Below are positions 33,593 to 43,089 of a stretch of 64,000 nt of DNA, piece after piece (positions within the stretch are counted from its first letter, which is position 1; each line of letters opens with the position of its first letter). The stretch is from positions 62,001 through 126,000 of the forward strand of contig FOHD01000004.1 of the NCBI GenBank assembly GCA_900111695.1, written 5' to 3'. The DNA is from Olsenella sp. KH3B4 (GTDB taxonomy: Bacteria > Actinomycetota > Coriobacteriia > Coriobacteriales > Atopobiaceae). The position numbers were made by a program, and so were the translations under genes. The notes under the pieces are model-generated. The model ran no database searches, had not been told where the DNA came from, and saw only the letters and a list, made by a program, of their open reading frames with translations.

Positions 33593-34846
33593 ATGGCCCA
33601 CAAGAACTACTACTTCACCTCGGAGAGCGTCACCGAGGGCCACCCCGACAAGATGTGCGACCAGATCTCCGACGCCATCGTCGACGCGATTCTCGCCAAG
33701 GAGGCCAAGCTCCAGGCCGCGGGCTACGTCGACGCGGACGGCAACCCCGCCAACGTCGACAACGTTCGCTGCGCCGTCGAGACCTTCACCACCACCGGCA
33801 CCGTCGTGGTGATGGGCGAGGTTCGCACCGAGGCCTACGTCGACGTGCAGAAGATCGTGCGCGAGACCGTGCGCGGCATTGGCTACGACCGCGCCAAGTA
33901 CGGCTTCGACTGCGACACCTGCGGCGTCATCAACATGATCCACGAGCAGAGCCCCGACATCGCGCAGGGCGTCGACGGCACCTACGCCCGTGCCGACGAC
34001 ACCGACCCGCTGGACAAGATCGGCGCCGGCGACCAGGGCATGATGTTCGGCTACGCCTCCGACGAGACCGACGTGCTCATGCCCATGCCCATCTACCTCG
34101 CGCAGCGCGTGGCCGAGCGCCTGGCTGCCGTCCGCAAGTCCGGCGAGGTCGGCTACCTGCGCCCCGACGGCAAGACGCAGGTCACCGTGCGCTACGAGGA
34201 CGACAAGCCCGTCGAGGTCACGGCCATCGTCGTCTCCACGCAGCACGACGCCAAGGTCGAGCACGACCAGATCGAGCACGACATGGTCGAGCACGTTATT
34301 GCCCCCGTGCTTGACGAGGTCGGCATCAAGTGGCGCGACGCCGACATCTACGTGAACCCCACCGGTCGCTTCGTGGTTGGCGGCCCCATGGGCGACACCG
34401 GCCTCACCGGCCGCAAGATTATCGTCGACACCTACGGCGGCATGGGTCGTCACGGCGGTGGCTGCTTCTCCGGCAAGGACTGCACCAAGGTCGACCGTTC
34501 GGCCGCCTACGCTGCGCGCTGGGTTGCCAAGAACGTGGTCGCCGCTGGTCTCGCCCACAAGTGCGAGGTTGAGCTGGCCTACGCCATCGGCGTCTCCCAC
34601 CCGCTGTCCATCATGGTCGACACCTTTGGTACCGGCGCATATGACGACGAGCTCATCGAGAAGGCCGTCGAGAAGGTCTTCGACCTGCGTCCCGGCGCTA
34701 TCATTCGCGACCTCGACCTGCGTCGTCCAATCTTCCAGAAGACGGCGGCCTACGGTCACTTTGGTCGCAAGGACCCCGACTTCACCTGGGAGGCCACGAA
34801 CCGCGTCGACGAGCTCAAGGCTGCCATCGCAGAGCTTGCCAAGTAA
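33593..34846 (+). CDS. metK: S-adenosylmethionine synthetase
   Basis: MetK makes S-adenosylmethionine from methionine and ATP. The 417-residue protein begins [19 protein letters not shown]; the His17 and Asp19 region binds ATP and magnesium. The hexapeptide GAGDQG is present, and the P-loop-like stretch reads [16 protein letters not shown]. The ATG at 33593 has GGAAAGG upstream. The 140-base leader has two small hairpins but no SAM riboswitch that I can recognise. A perfect terminator follows. Confidence 0.96.
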   Translation: MAHKNYYFTSESVTEGHPDKMCDQISDAIVDAILAKEAKLQAAGYVDADGNPANVDNVRCAVETFTTTGTVVVMGEVRTEAYVDVQKIVRETVRGIGYDRAKYGFDCDTCGVINMIHEQSPDIAQGVDGTYARADDTDPLDKIGAGDQGMMFGYASDETDVLMPMPIYLAQRVAERLAAVRKSGEVGYLRPDGKTQVTVRYEDDKPVEVTAIVVSTQHDAKVEHDQIEHDMVEHVIAPVLDEVGIKWRDADIYVNPTGRFVVGGPMGDTGLTGRKIIVDTYGGMGRHGGGCFSGKDCTKVDRSAAYAARWVAKNVVAAGLAHKCEVELAYAIGVSHPLSIMVDTFGTGAYDDELIEKAVEKVFDLRPGAIIRDLDLRRPIFQKTAAYGHFGRKDPDFTWEATNRVDELKAAIAELAK

Positions 34847-34871
34847 GCGTTCCCGCTGTTCCGTTACGTTT

Positions 34872-34904
34872 GGCCCCTCCGTCCTTGCGACGGAGGGGCC
34901 TTTT
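34872..34904 (+). terminator. rho-independent terminator after metK
   Basis: GGCCCCTCCGTC pairs perfectly with GACGGAGGGGCC (5-nt loop), followed by TTTT, 25 bases after the metK stop. Confidence 0.9.
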
Positions 34905-34912
34905 GCGTTGCG

Positions 34913-35024
34913 TGGGGCCTGAATTCTATGCGCGAAGGGGCTCCGGCGCACAACGCTCGCTTGCTCGCTGCACAAAAGCGCTCTATCGGACGGCGCTTGG
35001 CGTTTTTTGTGCATTTGGGCCCCA
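34913..35024. repeat. nested inverted repeats downstream of metK
   Basis: Outer arms TGGGGCC (34913-34919) and GGGCCCCA (35017-35024) enclose an inner pair TGCACAAAA (34969-34977) and TTTTGTGCA (35005-35013). The interior contains ACAACGCTC and AAAGCGCTC, which recall the class A core, but the spacing differs. It fills most of the gap between metK and the convergent hydrolase. Confidence 0.45.
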
Positions 35025-35083
35025 TGCCGAACAAGGTCCGGACTTCACCCAGCACACTTTGAGGCAACTGCATGAGTGCTGCA

Positions 35084-35962
35084 CTACCGACAGGGGTTCG
35101 ATTCAACCAGGCGAAGCAGCGAGAAGAGCTCGCGGTTCACATCGTCGGGGGCACACTTGGGCAGCACGTGGTCGGCACCGGGAACCATCACCTTGCGCGC
35201 GCCGGGAATCGCATTGGCTATTCGCTGGGTCTCGGCGGGGTCGATGCAGTCAAACTCCCCGGTCATCACGGTGACGGGGCAGCGTATCGAGCCAAGAGAC
35301 TCGGCGGGGATGTGCGGCTCTTCCAGCATGAGGCGCATGAGCTCGGCGGTCGCCCTCGCCTCCCTGACGCTTGGCGTCACAATAGAGGGGTCCACGCCTT
35401 CGGGTCCACGTTCCAGCCATGCGGCCCATGCCTCGCACTGCCGGGCCGTGCCCTCCATGTCCCAGTCGTCTCCGGCAAGGACTCCCTCGGGCGAGAGGTT
35501 CGCGCCCATCGAGAGGACTGAGGCCACGCGCTCGGGATGGTCCCGTGCCATGAGCAGCGCTTCAATCGCCCCGTCCGAAAAGCCCACCACGTGCGCGCGC
35601 GGCACATCAAGCGCGTCGAGCACGGCAAGCGCGTCGGCGGCCATAAGCTCGTAGGTGAGCGGCGCGGCCCCGCGCGTCGAAGCGCCCTGGGCGCGAGAGT
35701 CCACGCCAATCGCGCAGCGCCCGTCACCCACCAGGCCGTTTATCTGCACGCCAAAGATGCCGTGCTCCTCACCGTTGCCGTGCAGGAAGAGAACAGGATA
35801 CGTGCTCTTCCTCCGAGTCCCATCAGCGCCATACACAAACGTCGCAATCTGCGCCCCGTCCGCAGTCCCAACCTTGCGAGCCACGCTTGGAGCAACGGTG
35901 GGACGCAGGTAGTAGCTGGGAAAGTGCGGCTGTGGTGGTATGGGGGCATTGGGATTCGGCAT
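35084..35962 (-). CDS. alpha/beta hydrolase
   Basis: This 292-residue alpha/beta hydrolase has the oxyanion region LFLHGNGEEHG (about 59-69), the nucleophile elbow VGFSDG with Ser129 and the catalytic His in GADHVLP near residue 272. An Asp in MTGEFDCIDP is the likely third triad member. No signal peptide is seen. The ATG at 35962 has GAGAGGAG upstream. It lies 77 bp downstream of the Fe-S aldo/keto reductase gene. Substrate unknown; esterase or C-C hydrolase are both possible. Confidence 0.82.
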   Translation of the reverse strand: MPNPNAPIPPQPHFPSYYLRPTVAPSVARKVGTADGAQIATFVYGADGTRRKSTYPVLFLHGNGEEHGIFGVQINGLVGDGRCAIGVDSRAQGASTRGAAPLTYELMAADALAVLDALDVPRAHVVGFSDGAIEALLMARDHPERVASVLSMGANLSPEGVLAGDDWDMEGTARQCEAWAAWLERGPEGVDPSIVTPSVREARATAELMRLMLEEPHIPAESLGSIRCPVTVMTGEFDCIDPAETQRIANAIPGARKVMVPGADHVLPKCAPDDVNRELFSLLRLVESNPCR

Positions 35963-36038
35963 GCTGCTCCTCTCGGTTGTCGGTTGACAAGGCGGCGCAA
36001 ACAAAGCGCCGGGGCGACGGCTGGCAATGATCGCTGCC

Positions 36039-37163
36039 CTACTCCAACACCGCTGCGGCCTTCTCGAGCCACGACGTGATCTCGATGTGCTGCGGACAGG
36101 CGCCCTCGCACTGAAGGCATCGCACGCAGTCGCTCGCCTTGCCACGCTTCGACACGGCCGACTGGTAGTCGCGCTTGGCGCCGGCAAGGTCGCCATACAC
36201 GAGGTAGCGGTTGTACGCCGAGAAGACCGAGGGAATGTCGATCTTCTGCGGGCACCCGCCGGTGCAGTAGTGGCACCCGGTGCAAGGCACCTGCTCGACG
36301 GCGGCGAGCGCCCTGCTCGCCCGCGCCACCGCATCCCGCTCGGCGGCGCTCAGTGGCGCGAACTCACGCATGTAGGAGAGGTTGTCCTCCATCTGCGCGA
36401 CGTTCGACATGCCCGACAGCACGACCATCACGTTCTCCAGGCTGGCTACAAAGCGCACCGCCCAGCTGGCAATCGAGGCGCTCGGGTTGGCCGCGCGCAG
36501 GATGTCTTGAACCTGCTGTGGCGGATTGGCGAGAAGCCCGCCTTTGACCGGCTCCATTACGATGACGGGCTTGCCGTGGGCAACCGCAACCTCGTAGTTC
36601 TCGCGCGAGCAGACGCTGGGGCTCTCCCAGTCGCCATAGTTGAGCTGCAGCTGCACGAACTCCGCCTCGGGGTGGCTCGTGAGGATCTTGTCCAGGACGT
36701 CGGGGCGGTCGTGGAACGAGAAGCCCATGTGACGCACGAGGCCCTGCTCCTTGGCCTTGACGACAAAGTCCCAGATGCCGTAGTCCTCGTAGTAGTCGAC
36801 ATTGCGCGAGGAGAGCGCATGGAGCAGGTAGAAGTCAAAGTAGCCTGCCCCGGTGCGCTCGAGCGATGTTGCCAGCTCGCGCTTGGCCTCCTCGGCGCTC
36901 TTTGCCGCCCACGGACTGGCATTGATCTTGTCGGCGAGAAGGAAGCTCTCGCGCGGGTGGCGGCTTACCAGGAAGCGCTTGGCTGCCTCCTCGCTTCCCT
37001 CGTAGACATAGGCGGTGTCGAAGTAGCACATGCCCGCGTCGAGAAAGGCGTCGGTCATGGCCTCGCATTGCTCGACGTCGATGGTCGTGCCGTCTGCCAG
37101 GCGCGGCAGGCGCATGAGGCCAAACCCCAGCTTGGGCATGGTGGTTCCAAAGAACTCGTTCAC
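36039..37163 (-). CDS. aldo/keto reductase with two 4Fe-4S ferredoxin motifs
   Basis: This 374-residue protein joins an aldo/keto reductase barrel to a C-terminal bacterial ferredoxin domain. The barrel shows LGFGLMRLP, FDTAYVYEGSEE with catalytic Tyr, LADKIN and FYLLHAL. The ferredoxin part has two clusters, CTGCHYCTGGCP and CVRCLQCEGACP. Such fused proteins are common in strict anaerobes. The GTG at 37163 has GGAGAGGAG upstream and matches the family start; an in-frame start at 37187 is less likely. The natural substrate is unknown. Confidence 0.85.
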   Translation of the reverse strand: MNEFFGTTMPKLGFGLMRLPRLADGTTIDVEQCEAMTDAFLDAGMCYFDTAYVYEGSEEAAKRFLVSRHPRESFLLADKINASPWAAKSAEEAKRELATSLERTGAGYFDFYLLHALSSRNVDYYEDYGIWDFVVKAKEQGLVRHMGFSFHDRPDVLDKILTSHPEAEFVQLQLNYGDWESPSVCSRENYEVAVAHGKPVIVMEPVKGGLLANPPQQVQDILRAANPSASIASWAVRFVASLENVMVVLSGMSNVAQMEDNLSYMREFAPLSAAERDAVARASRALAAVEQVPCTGCHYCTGGCPQKIDIPSVFSAYNRYLVYGDLAGAKRDYQSAVSKRGKASDCVRCLQCEGACPQHIEITSWLEKAAAVLE

Positions 37164-37348
37164 GGCCGCTCCTCTCCTTGCGGTCAAACCGTCTACATCC
37201 AGTATGTGCCAAGCTTGGGCGATGTCGCGCGGCTTCTCGGCTGTCGTTGCTATGAGGCAGGGCGCAGAGCTGCCGCGTTGAGAAATAGTGAGTCCTCTTT
37301 ACCTCATTTTGTTGCGTATCCAACAGAACCTTCTTCTCATTCCTGATA

Positions 37349-37377
37349 TTGTCTGGTCGTTATGCGACTGCGATATG
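37349..37377 (+). promoter_or_regulatory. possible promoter of the ABC importer operon
   Basis: TTGTCT (37349-37354) is followed after 17 bp by GATATG, with an overlapping TATGAT two bases later. It lies 45 bases before the binding-protein start. Confidence 0.4.
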
Positions 37378-37421
37378 ATGGGCGAGAAATCCCGGTGTCA
37401 CGGCGTTGTGCGGGAGGAGCC

Positions 37422-38342
37422 ATGCTCCAGAGAAGAGAATTCCTGCGCCTCTCGGCGCTGCTTGGCCTTGGCTTCTTGCCGGGCTGTGCCCTGCGGCAGG
37501 ATGCGGACGCCTCGTCGGAGCCGACAAGCGCGTCGGATGCGTCCTCTTCGGCAGACGGCGCCGCAGTGCGCGTTGTGGTTGGGTCACGCTCGCTCGCCCA
37601 GATGGCAATCCTCGCCGGCATGCCGCCCGTGGGAGTGACCGAGGACGCCACGGACCTTGACGGCCTTCCCCAAGACGTGGCGACTGTGGGCACTGCCGCA
37701 CACCCCAGCCTCGAGAAGATCGTCGCGCTTGCACCCGCGCTTGTGCTCATCACTGCCGAGGTCCCCGCCCAGAAGGAGCTCGAGCCCGGCCTCGACGGCG
37801 CCGGTATTGCCTGGCGCGACGTCGACGTGAACAGCTTTGGTGACTATGCATCTCACATGCAGGCGCTCACCGAGATGAGCGGCCGAGACGACCTCTTCCA
37901 GGTCAACGTCGCCGACGTCTCCGATGCCATAGACAGGGTCGAGGAGAGCGCCGCAGACCTTCCTCAGGTGAGCTATCTGGCGCTTCTCGTCTCGTCGACC
38001 AAGGCGAAGGTCGCGAAGGGCGACTACTTTGCCTGCGAGATCTTTGACAATCTGCAGATGGCAAACGTCGCCGAGGACGACAGCTCGCTCGACGATCTCT
38101 CGGTCGAGGCCATCGTCGCCGCCGATCCCAGCTACATCTTTGTCATCCCCCGCGGCAACGAGGACGAAGCCAAGGCAGTCTTCGAGCAGGACTTCCAGGC
38201 CCAGCCCGCGTGGTGGTCCCTCTCTGCGGTTACGGCGGGCAGGGTCAACGTCTTGCCCAAGGACCTCTTCGAGTACAAGCCCAACGAGCGCTGGGCAGAG
38301 GCCTACTCCTACATCCTTGACCTCCGCGAGCAAGAGGGGTAG
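37422..38342 (+). CDS. ABC importer substrate-binding lipoprotein (iron/cobalamin type)
   Basis: The 306-residue product begins MLQRREFLRLSALLGL, a signal peptide with a twin-Arg-like RREFL, and has the lipobox LPGC with Cys at about residue 23. An Asp/Ser/Ala linker follows. The rest fits the FhuD/BtuF-type two-lobed binding proteins with a rigid linker helix (EKIVALAPALVLI in the first lobe, VEAIVAADPSYIFVI in the second). The ATG at 37422 has GGAGGAG upstream. Its permease and ATPase follow directly. The ligand could be a siderophore, heme or cobalamin. Confidence 0.85.
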   Translation: MLQRREFLRLSALLGLGFLPGCALRQDADASSEPTSASDASSSADGAAVRVVVGSRSLAQMAILAGMPPVGVTEDATDLDGLPQDVATVGTAAHPSLEKIVALAPALVLITAEVPAQKELEPGLDGAGIAWRDVDVNSFGDYASHMQALTEMSGRDDLFQVNVADVSDAIDRVEESAADLPQVSYLALLVSSTKAKVAKGDYFACEIFDNLQMANVAEDDSSLDDLSVEAIVAADPSYIFVIPRGNEDEAKAVFEQDFQAQPAWWSLSAVTAGRVNVLPKDLFEYKPNERWAEAYSYILDLREQEG

Positions 38343-38344
38343 CC

Positions 38345-39406
38345 ATGGCCCATGGGCGAGAGAGGACAAGCGAGAAGGGCCGTCGGGCGTGTGTCCTGGG
38401 CGTCGTGGCGCTCGCGCTCGTCTCGCTGGCCTCGCTCCTTTGGGGTACCGCGGCGTTGGGGACGAGAGAGGCGCTCAAGACGCTTGCCCTTCTCGCCTCC
38501 GGAGGGACCGCGGACGCCACGGCCACGCTCGTTCTTCTGGGCGTGCGCCTTCCCCGCGTGGTTGCGGGCATGTGCTGCGGCGCGGCGCTCGCCTGCGCCG
38601 GCCTGCTCCTGCAGGCCTCGCTCGACAATGACCTGGCGTCACCGGGCGTGATGGGCGTGAACTCCGGGGCTGGCCTGCTCTGGCTTGCTGCGGCGCTCTG
38701 GCTGCCGGGGCACCCTGTGCTGAGACAGGCCATGGCCTTTGCCGGCGCGCTTCTCGCCACGCTCCTGGTGTACCTGGTCTCGCGCCGCGCAGGTACCAGC
38801 CGGGGGACCGTGGTCCTTGCGGGCGTCGCCGTCTCGAGCCTTATGGGCGCCGCCATCGACGCCATTGTTGTAGTGTGGCCGCAGTCAGTTTCGGATCGCG
38901 TGTCGTTCACGCTGGGCGGCCTCTCGGGTGTCACCTACCAGCGCCTGGCCTTGTGCGTGCCTGCAATGCTTGTGGCGCTTGCGGCGGGGGCCTACCTCGG
39001 TCGCGGCATAGACCTCCTTGCGCTGGGGGATGAGACCGCGCACGGCCTTGGCCTCGACGTGCGCGCCTGCAGGCTCGGCGCCATCGTTTGCGCCGCGCTT
39101 CTTGCCGCCTCGGCGGTCTCGGTCTGCGGTCTGCTCAGCTTTGTGGGGCTCATAGTCCCCAATCTGGTGCGCATGTGGGCCCGTCCCACGGCCCGCCGGG
39201 GGCTCGTCCTCTGCGCCGTATGGGGTGCGGCACTCCTGGTTGCATGTGACCTCGTGGCACGGACCATCGCGTTTCCATATGAGCTGCCGGTTGGCCTGGT
39301 ACTCGCGCTTCTCGGCGCGCCGTTCTTCATCGCGCTGCTCACGCGTCGAGGCCGCGGGCACGGGTCGCATTCCGTGGCGGCTGGTCGCGGAGGCGATGCC
39401 GCGTGA
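38345..39406 (+). CDS. FecCD-family ABC permease
   Basis: This 353-residue polytopic permease of the BtuC/FecCD family has about nine to ten hydrophobic helices. RLPRVVAGMCCGAALACAGLL is the conserved second-helix region (shown only in part here), and FVGLIVPNLVRMW and the ELPVG loop near the C-terminus are typical. It begins two bases after the binding-protein stop, and its own stop overlaps the ATPase start. A homodimer would form the channel. Confidence 0.88.
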   Translation: MAHGRERTSEKGRRACVLGVVALALVSLASLLWGTAALGTREALKTLALLASGGTADATATLVLLGVRLPRVVAGMCCGAALACAGLLLQASLDNDLASPGVMGVNSGAGLLWLAAALWLPGHPVLRQAMAFAGALLATLLVYLVSRRAGTSRGTVVLAGVAVSSLMGAAIDAIVVVWPQSVSDRVSFTLGGLSGVTYQRLALCVPAMLVALAAGAYLGRGIDLLALGDETAHGLGLDVRACRLGAIVCAALLAASAVSVCGLLSFVGLIVPNLVRMWARPTARRGLVLCAVWGAALLVACDLVARTIAFPYELPVGLVLALLGAPFFIALLTRRGRGHGSHSVAAGRGGDAA

Positions 39407-40164
39407 TTGGCGTGAGAGGCCTCTCGTTTGCGCGCGACGGCGGCTTTGCCTTAGCCGTGGAATCGCTCGAGCTCAATGACGGTCAGGTGAGTGTCCTCGT
39501 GGGGAGAAACGGGTGTGGCAAGTCAACGCTGCTTCGCTGCCTTGCCGGCGTGCTGCCTCACGAGGGCAGCATCCTTCTCGATGGCGTGGAGCTGGGGGAT
39601 CTTGGCCACCGGGAGCGCGCCCGACGTCTGGCCTACCTCCCGCAGGAGCTGGGTTGCCCGCACATGGACGTCTACACGCTGGCCTGTCACGGTCGCTTTG
39701 CCACGCTCGGCGCCGTGAGGACCCTTGGCGAGAGGGACCGCCGCCTGGTGCGCGAGGCCATGGAGCTCACGGGGGTGTGGGAGCTTCGGGACCGGTCCCT
39801 CGCGGACGTCTCTGGTGGAGAGCTGCAGCGTGCCTACCTGGCCATGGTTGTCGCTCAGGACACGGGGACGCTCCTTCTTGACGAGCCGTCGGCGCACCTG
39901 GACGCCCAAAGGGGCTGGGAGCTTGCGAAGCTGCTGCGGCGCCTTGCGGACGAGGGCCTGGCGGTCGTGGTCGCCACGCACGACGTGGAGTCGGCCTTCT
40001 CGTTTGCCGATGAGGTCTGCCTCATGGCTGACGGTCGGGTTATCGCCCAAGGACCGCCCGGTGCGGTGGCCAAAAGCGGGGCGGTGCGCTTGGCACTGGG
40101 GGTAGGCGTTGCCGAGCAGGACGACCCCACGCTTCTGTGGAGGTATGCGCTCACACGCGCGTGA
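39403..40164 (+). CDS. ABC importer ATPase (FecE/BtuD type)
   Basis: This 253-residue ATPase has Walker A GRNGCGKST (34-42), Q-loop YLPQE, signature VSGGELQRAYLA, Walker B TLLLDEPSAHLD and the switch His in ATHDVE. The GTG at 39403 overlaps the permease stop (GTGA). It completes a one-permease importer for an iron chelate or corrinoid. asrA starts 59 bases further on, preceded by a small GC-rich hairpin. Confidence 0.9.
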   Translation: MIGVRGLSFARDGGFALAVESLELNDGQVSVLVGRNGCGKSTLLRCLAGVLPHEGSILLDGVELGDLGHRERARRLAYLPQELGCPHMDVYTLACHGRFATLGAVRTLGERDRRLVREAMELTGVWELRDRSLADVSGGELQRAYLAMVVAQDTGTLLLDEPSAHLDAQRGWELAKLLRRLADEGLAVVVATHDVESAFSFADEVCLMADGRVIAQGPPGAVAKSGAVRLALGVGVAEQDDPTLLWRYALTRA

Positions 40165-40223
40165 ACTTGCGCGCAAGACAGGAAAGGAAGTGCGCCCGGC
40201 GGGCGCGGAGGAGAGGGGAGACC

Positions 40224-41300
40224 ATGGGATACGTGCTTGATGGGGAGGGGTTTGACGGGCTGGTTCGCGAGCTTGCCCGCGACTTCCTCGTCTTTGCGCC
40301 GGTTCGGAAGGTGGGTGCCGGGCGCTTCACCGACGTGGATCAGGTGATCTACGACTTTGTGGACGACGCGTCGCAGATCGAGCTGGACGAGAAGAGCGAC
40401 TACTCCTTCAAGGAGCTGCTCACGCCGCTCTCGCAGACGCTCTTCTATTACACGGAGGACCAGGTGCGCGAGGCTGGTGGCATCGGTGCCGCCAGCGGAC
40501 CCGCCCACGGGGGAGATGCGCGCGATGTCCTCGTGCTCCTGCGAGCCTGCGATCTCCATGGCGTGAAGCGCCTCGATGCCATGTACCTGCACAACGGCCC
40601 CGAGGACAGCTTCTATCGTCGAATCCGCGACCGCGTGCACTTTGTGCTTCTCGGCTGCCCCCAGACCTTCGAGCACTGCTTCTGCGTGGACATGGGGACT
40701 AACGTCGCGCCAGACGCCTGGGAGTTCTCACTCGAGCGCTCGGGCGATGGCTTCGCCTGTGCCGTCGCGAACGAGTCTCTCCGCCCGCTCTTCGAGCGCC
40801 ATGCCGCGGGCGTCCGCGAGGTCGTTCCCGCGCACGTCACGCAGAACGAGGTCCACGTGCGCGTCCCCGAGACCGTGCCGCTCGAGCTAAGAACCAGCCC
40901 CGTATGGGACGAGTACAACCACCGCTGCATCGGCTGCGGCCGCTGCACGCTGGTGTGCCCAACCTGCACCTGCTTCACCATGCAGGACGTGGCCTACACC
41001 GAGAACGGCAGGGTGGGCGAGAGACGCCGCGTGCAGGCCAGCTGCATGATCGACGGCTACTCAACGGTGGCCGGCGGCGCAAGCTACCGCAAGCAGCACG
41101 GCGAGCGCATGCGCTTCAAGGTGCTGCACAAGGTGTACGACTTCCGCCAGCGCTTTGGCTACGACATGTGCGTGGGCTGTGGTCGCTGCGACGACGTCTG
41201 CCCCGAGTACATCAGCTTCGCTGCGTGCGTCAACAAGCTCTCTGACGCCGTCGACGAGTGGGACGCCCAGCATGAGGGGAGCGTGGCCCGTGATGCCTAG
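40224..41300 (+). CDS. asrA: anaerobic sulfite reductase subunit A
   Basis: AsrA is the electron-transfer subunit with ferredoxin-type clusters. The 358-residue product has CIGCGRCTLVCPTCTC (about 237-252) and CVGCGRCDDVCPE (about 317-329), plus the QASCMIDGYSTVAGG segment typical of this family. It takes electrons for sulfite reduction to sulfide in the cytoplasm of anaerobes. The ATG at 40224 has GAGAGGGGAG upstream. Its stop overlaps the asrB start by eight bases. Confidence 0.93.
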   Translation: MGYVLDGEGFDGLVRELARDFLVFAPVRKVGAGRFTDVDQVIYDFVDDASQIELDEKSDYSFKELLTPLSQTLFYYTEDQVREAGGIGAASGPAHGGDARDVLVLLRACDLHGVKRLDAMYLHNGPEDSFYRRIRDRVHFVLLGCPQTFEHCFCVDMGTNVAPDAWEFSLERSGDGFACAVANESLRPLFERHAAGVREVVPAHVTQNEVHVRVPETVPLELRTSPVWDEYNHRCIGCGRCTLVCPTCTCFTMQDVAYTENGRVGERRRVQASCMIDGYSTVAGGASYRKQHGERMRFKVLHKVYDFRQRFGYDMCVGCGRCDDVCPEYISFAACVNKLSDAVDEWDAQHEGSVARDA

Positions 41301-42090
41301 CAACAACCCGTACATTCCCTTCTCCTCCAAGGTGCTCAAGGTCATCAAGCACACCGAGAAGGAGTACACCTTCCGCATGGCCTTTGGCGGAGAGGTTCGC
41401 CCTGGCCAGTTCTTCGAGGTCTCCGTCCCCAAGTACGGCGAGGCCCCCATCAGCGTGAGCGGCATCGTGCCTGGCGAGTCGGTCGACCTTACCATCCGCC
41501 GCGTGGGCGTGGTAACCAACGAGGTGTTCGAGGCCTACGAGGGTGAGAGCCTCCTCCTGCGCGGCCCCTACGGCAACGGCTTCGAGGTGGAGCGCTACGT
41601 GGACGGCGAGTGCGTCGTGGTGGCCGGCGGAACGGGCGTGAGCCCGGTGCGAGGCGTGGTCGAGGCGCTGGCCGCAAGCGCCACGCCGCAGGACAAGCAC
41701 GTGATCGTGGGCTTCCGCAGCCCCAACGACCTGCTCTTCCGCGACGACCTTGCGCGCTGGGAGAACCTCGTTGACCTCATCCTTACCGTGGACGGCGCGC
41801 CCGAGGGCTACCAGGGCAACGTTGGCCTGGTGACCAAGTTCATCCCGAGCCTGCCGCTGCGCGATCCCTCCACGGCGCAGGCCATTGTGGTTGGTCCGCC
41901 GCCCATGATGCGCTTCTCCGTGAAGGGCCTTCTCGAGCTGGGTCTTGCCGAGGAGAACATCTGGGTGAGCCAGGAGCGAAAGATGTGCTGTGGCCTGGGC
42001 AAGTGCGGCCACTGCCGCATAGGCGAGAAGTACGTGTGCCTGGACGGGCCCGTCTTCAACTACACCCAGAGCAAGCAGTTGCTGGACTAG
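41293..42090 (+). CDS. asrB: anaerobic sulfite reductase subunit B
   Basis: AsrB is the flavin and NAD(P)H-binding subunit, related to dihydroorotate dehydrogenase electron transfer subunits. The 265-residue chain shows the flavin region EAPISVSG, the nucleotide motif VVAGGTGVSPVRG and a C-terminal 2Fe-2S site CCGLGKCGHCRIGEKYVC. The ATG at 41293 lies within the end of asrA, so the two are translationally coupled. asrC follows nine bases after the stop. Confidence 0.93.
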   Translation: MPSNNPYIPFSSKVLKVIKHTEKEYTFRMAFGGEVRPGQFFEVSVPKYGEAPISVSGIVPGESVDLTIRRVGVVTNEVFEAYEGESLLLRGPYGNGFEVERYVDGECVVVAGGTGVSPVRGVVEALAASATPQDKHVIVGFRSPNDLLFRDDLARWENLVDLILTVDGAPEGYQGNVGLVTKFIPSLPLRDPSTAQAIVVGPPPMMRFSVKGLLELGLAEENIWVSQERKMCCGLGKCGHCRIGEKYVCLDGPVFNYTQSKQLLD

Positions 42091-42099
42091 GAGGCCGCC

Positions 42100-43089
42100 A
42101 TGATTCAGGACATCGACGTCAAGGCCATGAAGAAGAACGCGTTCCGTGTGAGCAAGGAGCGCGGGATGACCGCCAGCCGCGTGCGCGTTCCCGGCGGCCT
42201 GGTGAGCGCCAAGAGCATGGCGCGCATTGTTGAGATTGCCGAGGAGTACGGCAGGGGAGAGATCTTCCTTACCAACCGACAGGGAGTGGAGATTCCGGGC
42301 ATCCACATGGAGGACATGCCCAAGGTCAACGAGAAGCTCCAGGCCATCATCGAGGACACTAAGATTAACCAGGAGGACACCTCTCAGGGCTACCTGGCAA
42401 GCGGCACGCGCAACGTGGTGGCCTGCCCGGGCAAGCGCCTGTGCCCGTTTGGCTGCTATGACACCACGGCCTTCGCGCAGCGCATGGACCACGAGATCTT
42501 CCCCAACAACCGCCACGTGAAGGTGGCCTTCACCGGCTGCTCCAACGACTGCGCGCACGTTGCCTTGAACGACTTTGGCATCATTGGCATGACCGAGCCC
42601 CAATACGACCCCAACCGCTGCATTGGCTGTGGCCAGTGCGTGGACTGGTGCCAGCGCCGCTCGGTGAGCGCGCTCAGGCTGGAGAAGGGCAAGGTCGTGC
42701 GCGACGAGGACCGCTGCATTGGCTGCGGCGTGTGCGTGGTCTACTGCCCCACGCGCGCCTGGACGCGCAGCCCCGAGCACTACTTCCGCGTCAAGATCAT
42801 GGGCCGCACGGGCAAGCAGAACCCGCGGCTGGCGCAGGACTGGCTGCGCTGGGTGGACGAGGACTCCATCGTGAAGATCGTGAAGAACACCTATGCCTTC
42901 ATCGAGGAGTACATCGACCCTAACGCGCCCGAGGGCAAGGAGCACATCGGCTACATCGTCGACCGCGTTGGCTTCGACGAGTTTTGCGAGTGGGCCTTGA
43001 AGGACGTCGAGCTGCCCGAGAAGTGCCAGCGTGCCACGCGCGTGTACTGGGACGGCAAGCGCTACGACCGCGACAACAGCCTGCGATGA
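42100..43089 (+). CDS. asrC: anaerobic sulfite reductase subunit C (siroheme)
   Basis: AsrC is the catalytic subunit with coupled siroheme and 4Fe-4S centre, reducing sulfite by six electrons. The 329-residue protein has the two half-motifs ACPGKRLCPFG and TGCSNDCAHV that bind the coupled cluster, then two ferredoxin clusters, CIGCGQCVDWCQ and CIGCGVCVVYCP. The ATG at 42100 has AGGAGG upstream. The stop codon lies inside a REP-like palindrome, and a terminator follows. Confidence 0.95.
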   Translation: MIQDIDVKAMKKNAFRVSKERGMTASRVRVPGGLVSAKSMARIVEIAEEYGRGEIFLTNRQGVEIPGIHMEDMPKVNEKLQAIIEDTKINQEDTSQGYLASGTRNVVACPGKRLCPFGCYDTTAFAQRMDHEIFPNNRHVKVAFTGCSNDCAHVALNDFGIIGMTEPQYDPNRCIGCGQCVDWCQRRSVSALRLEKGKVVRDEDRCIGCGVCVVYCPTRAWTRSPEHYFRVKIMGRTGKQNPRLAQDWLRWVDEDSIVKIVKNTYAFIEEYIDPNAPEGKEHIGYIVDRVGFDEFCEWALKDVELPEKCQRATRVYWDGKRYDRDNSLR

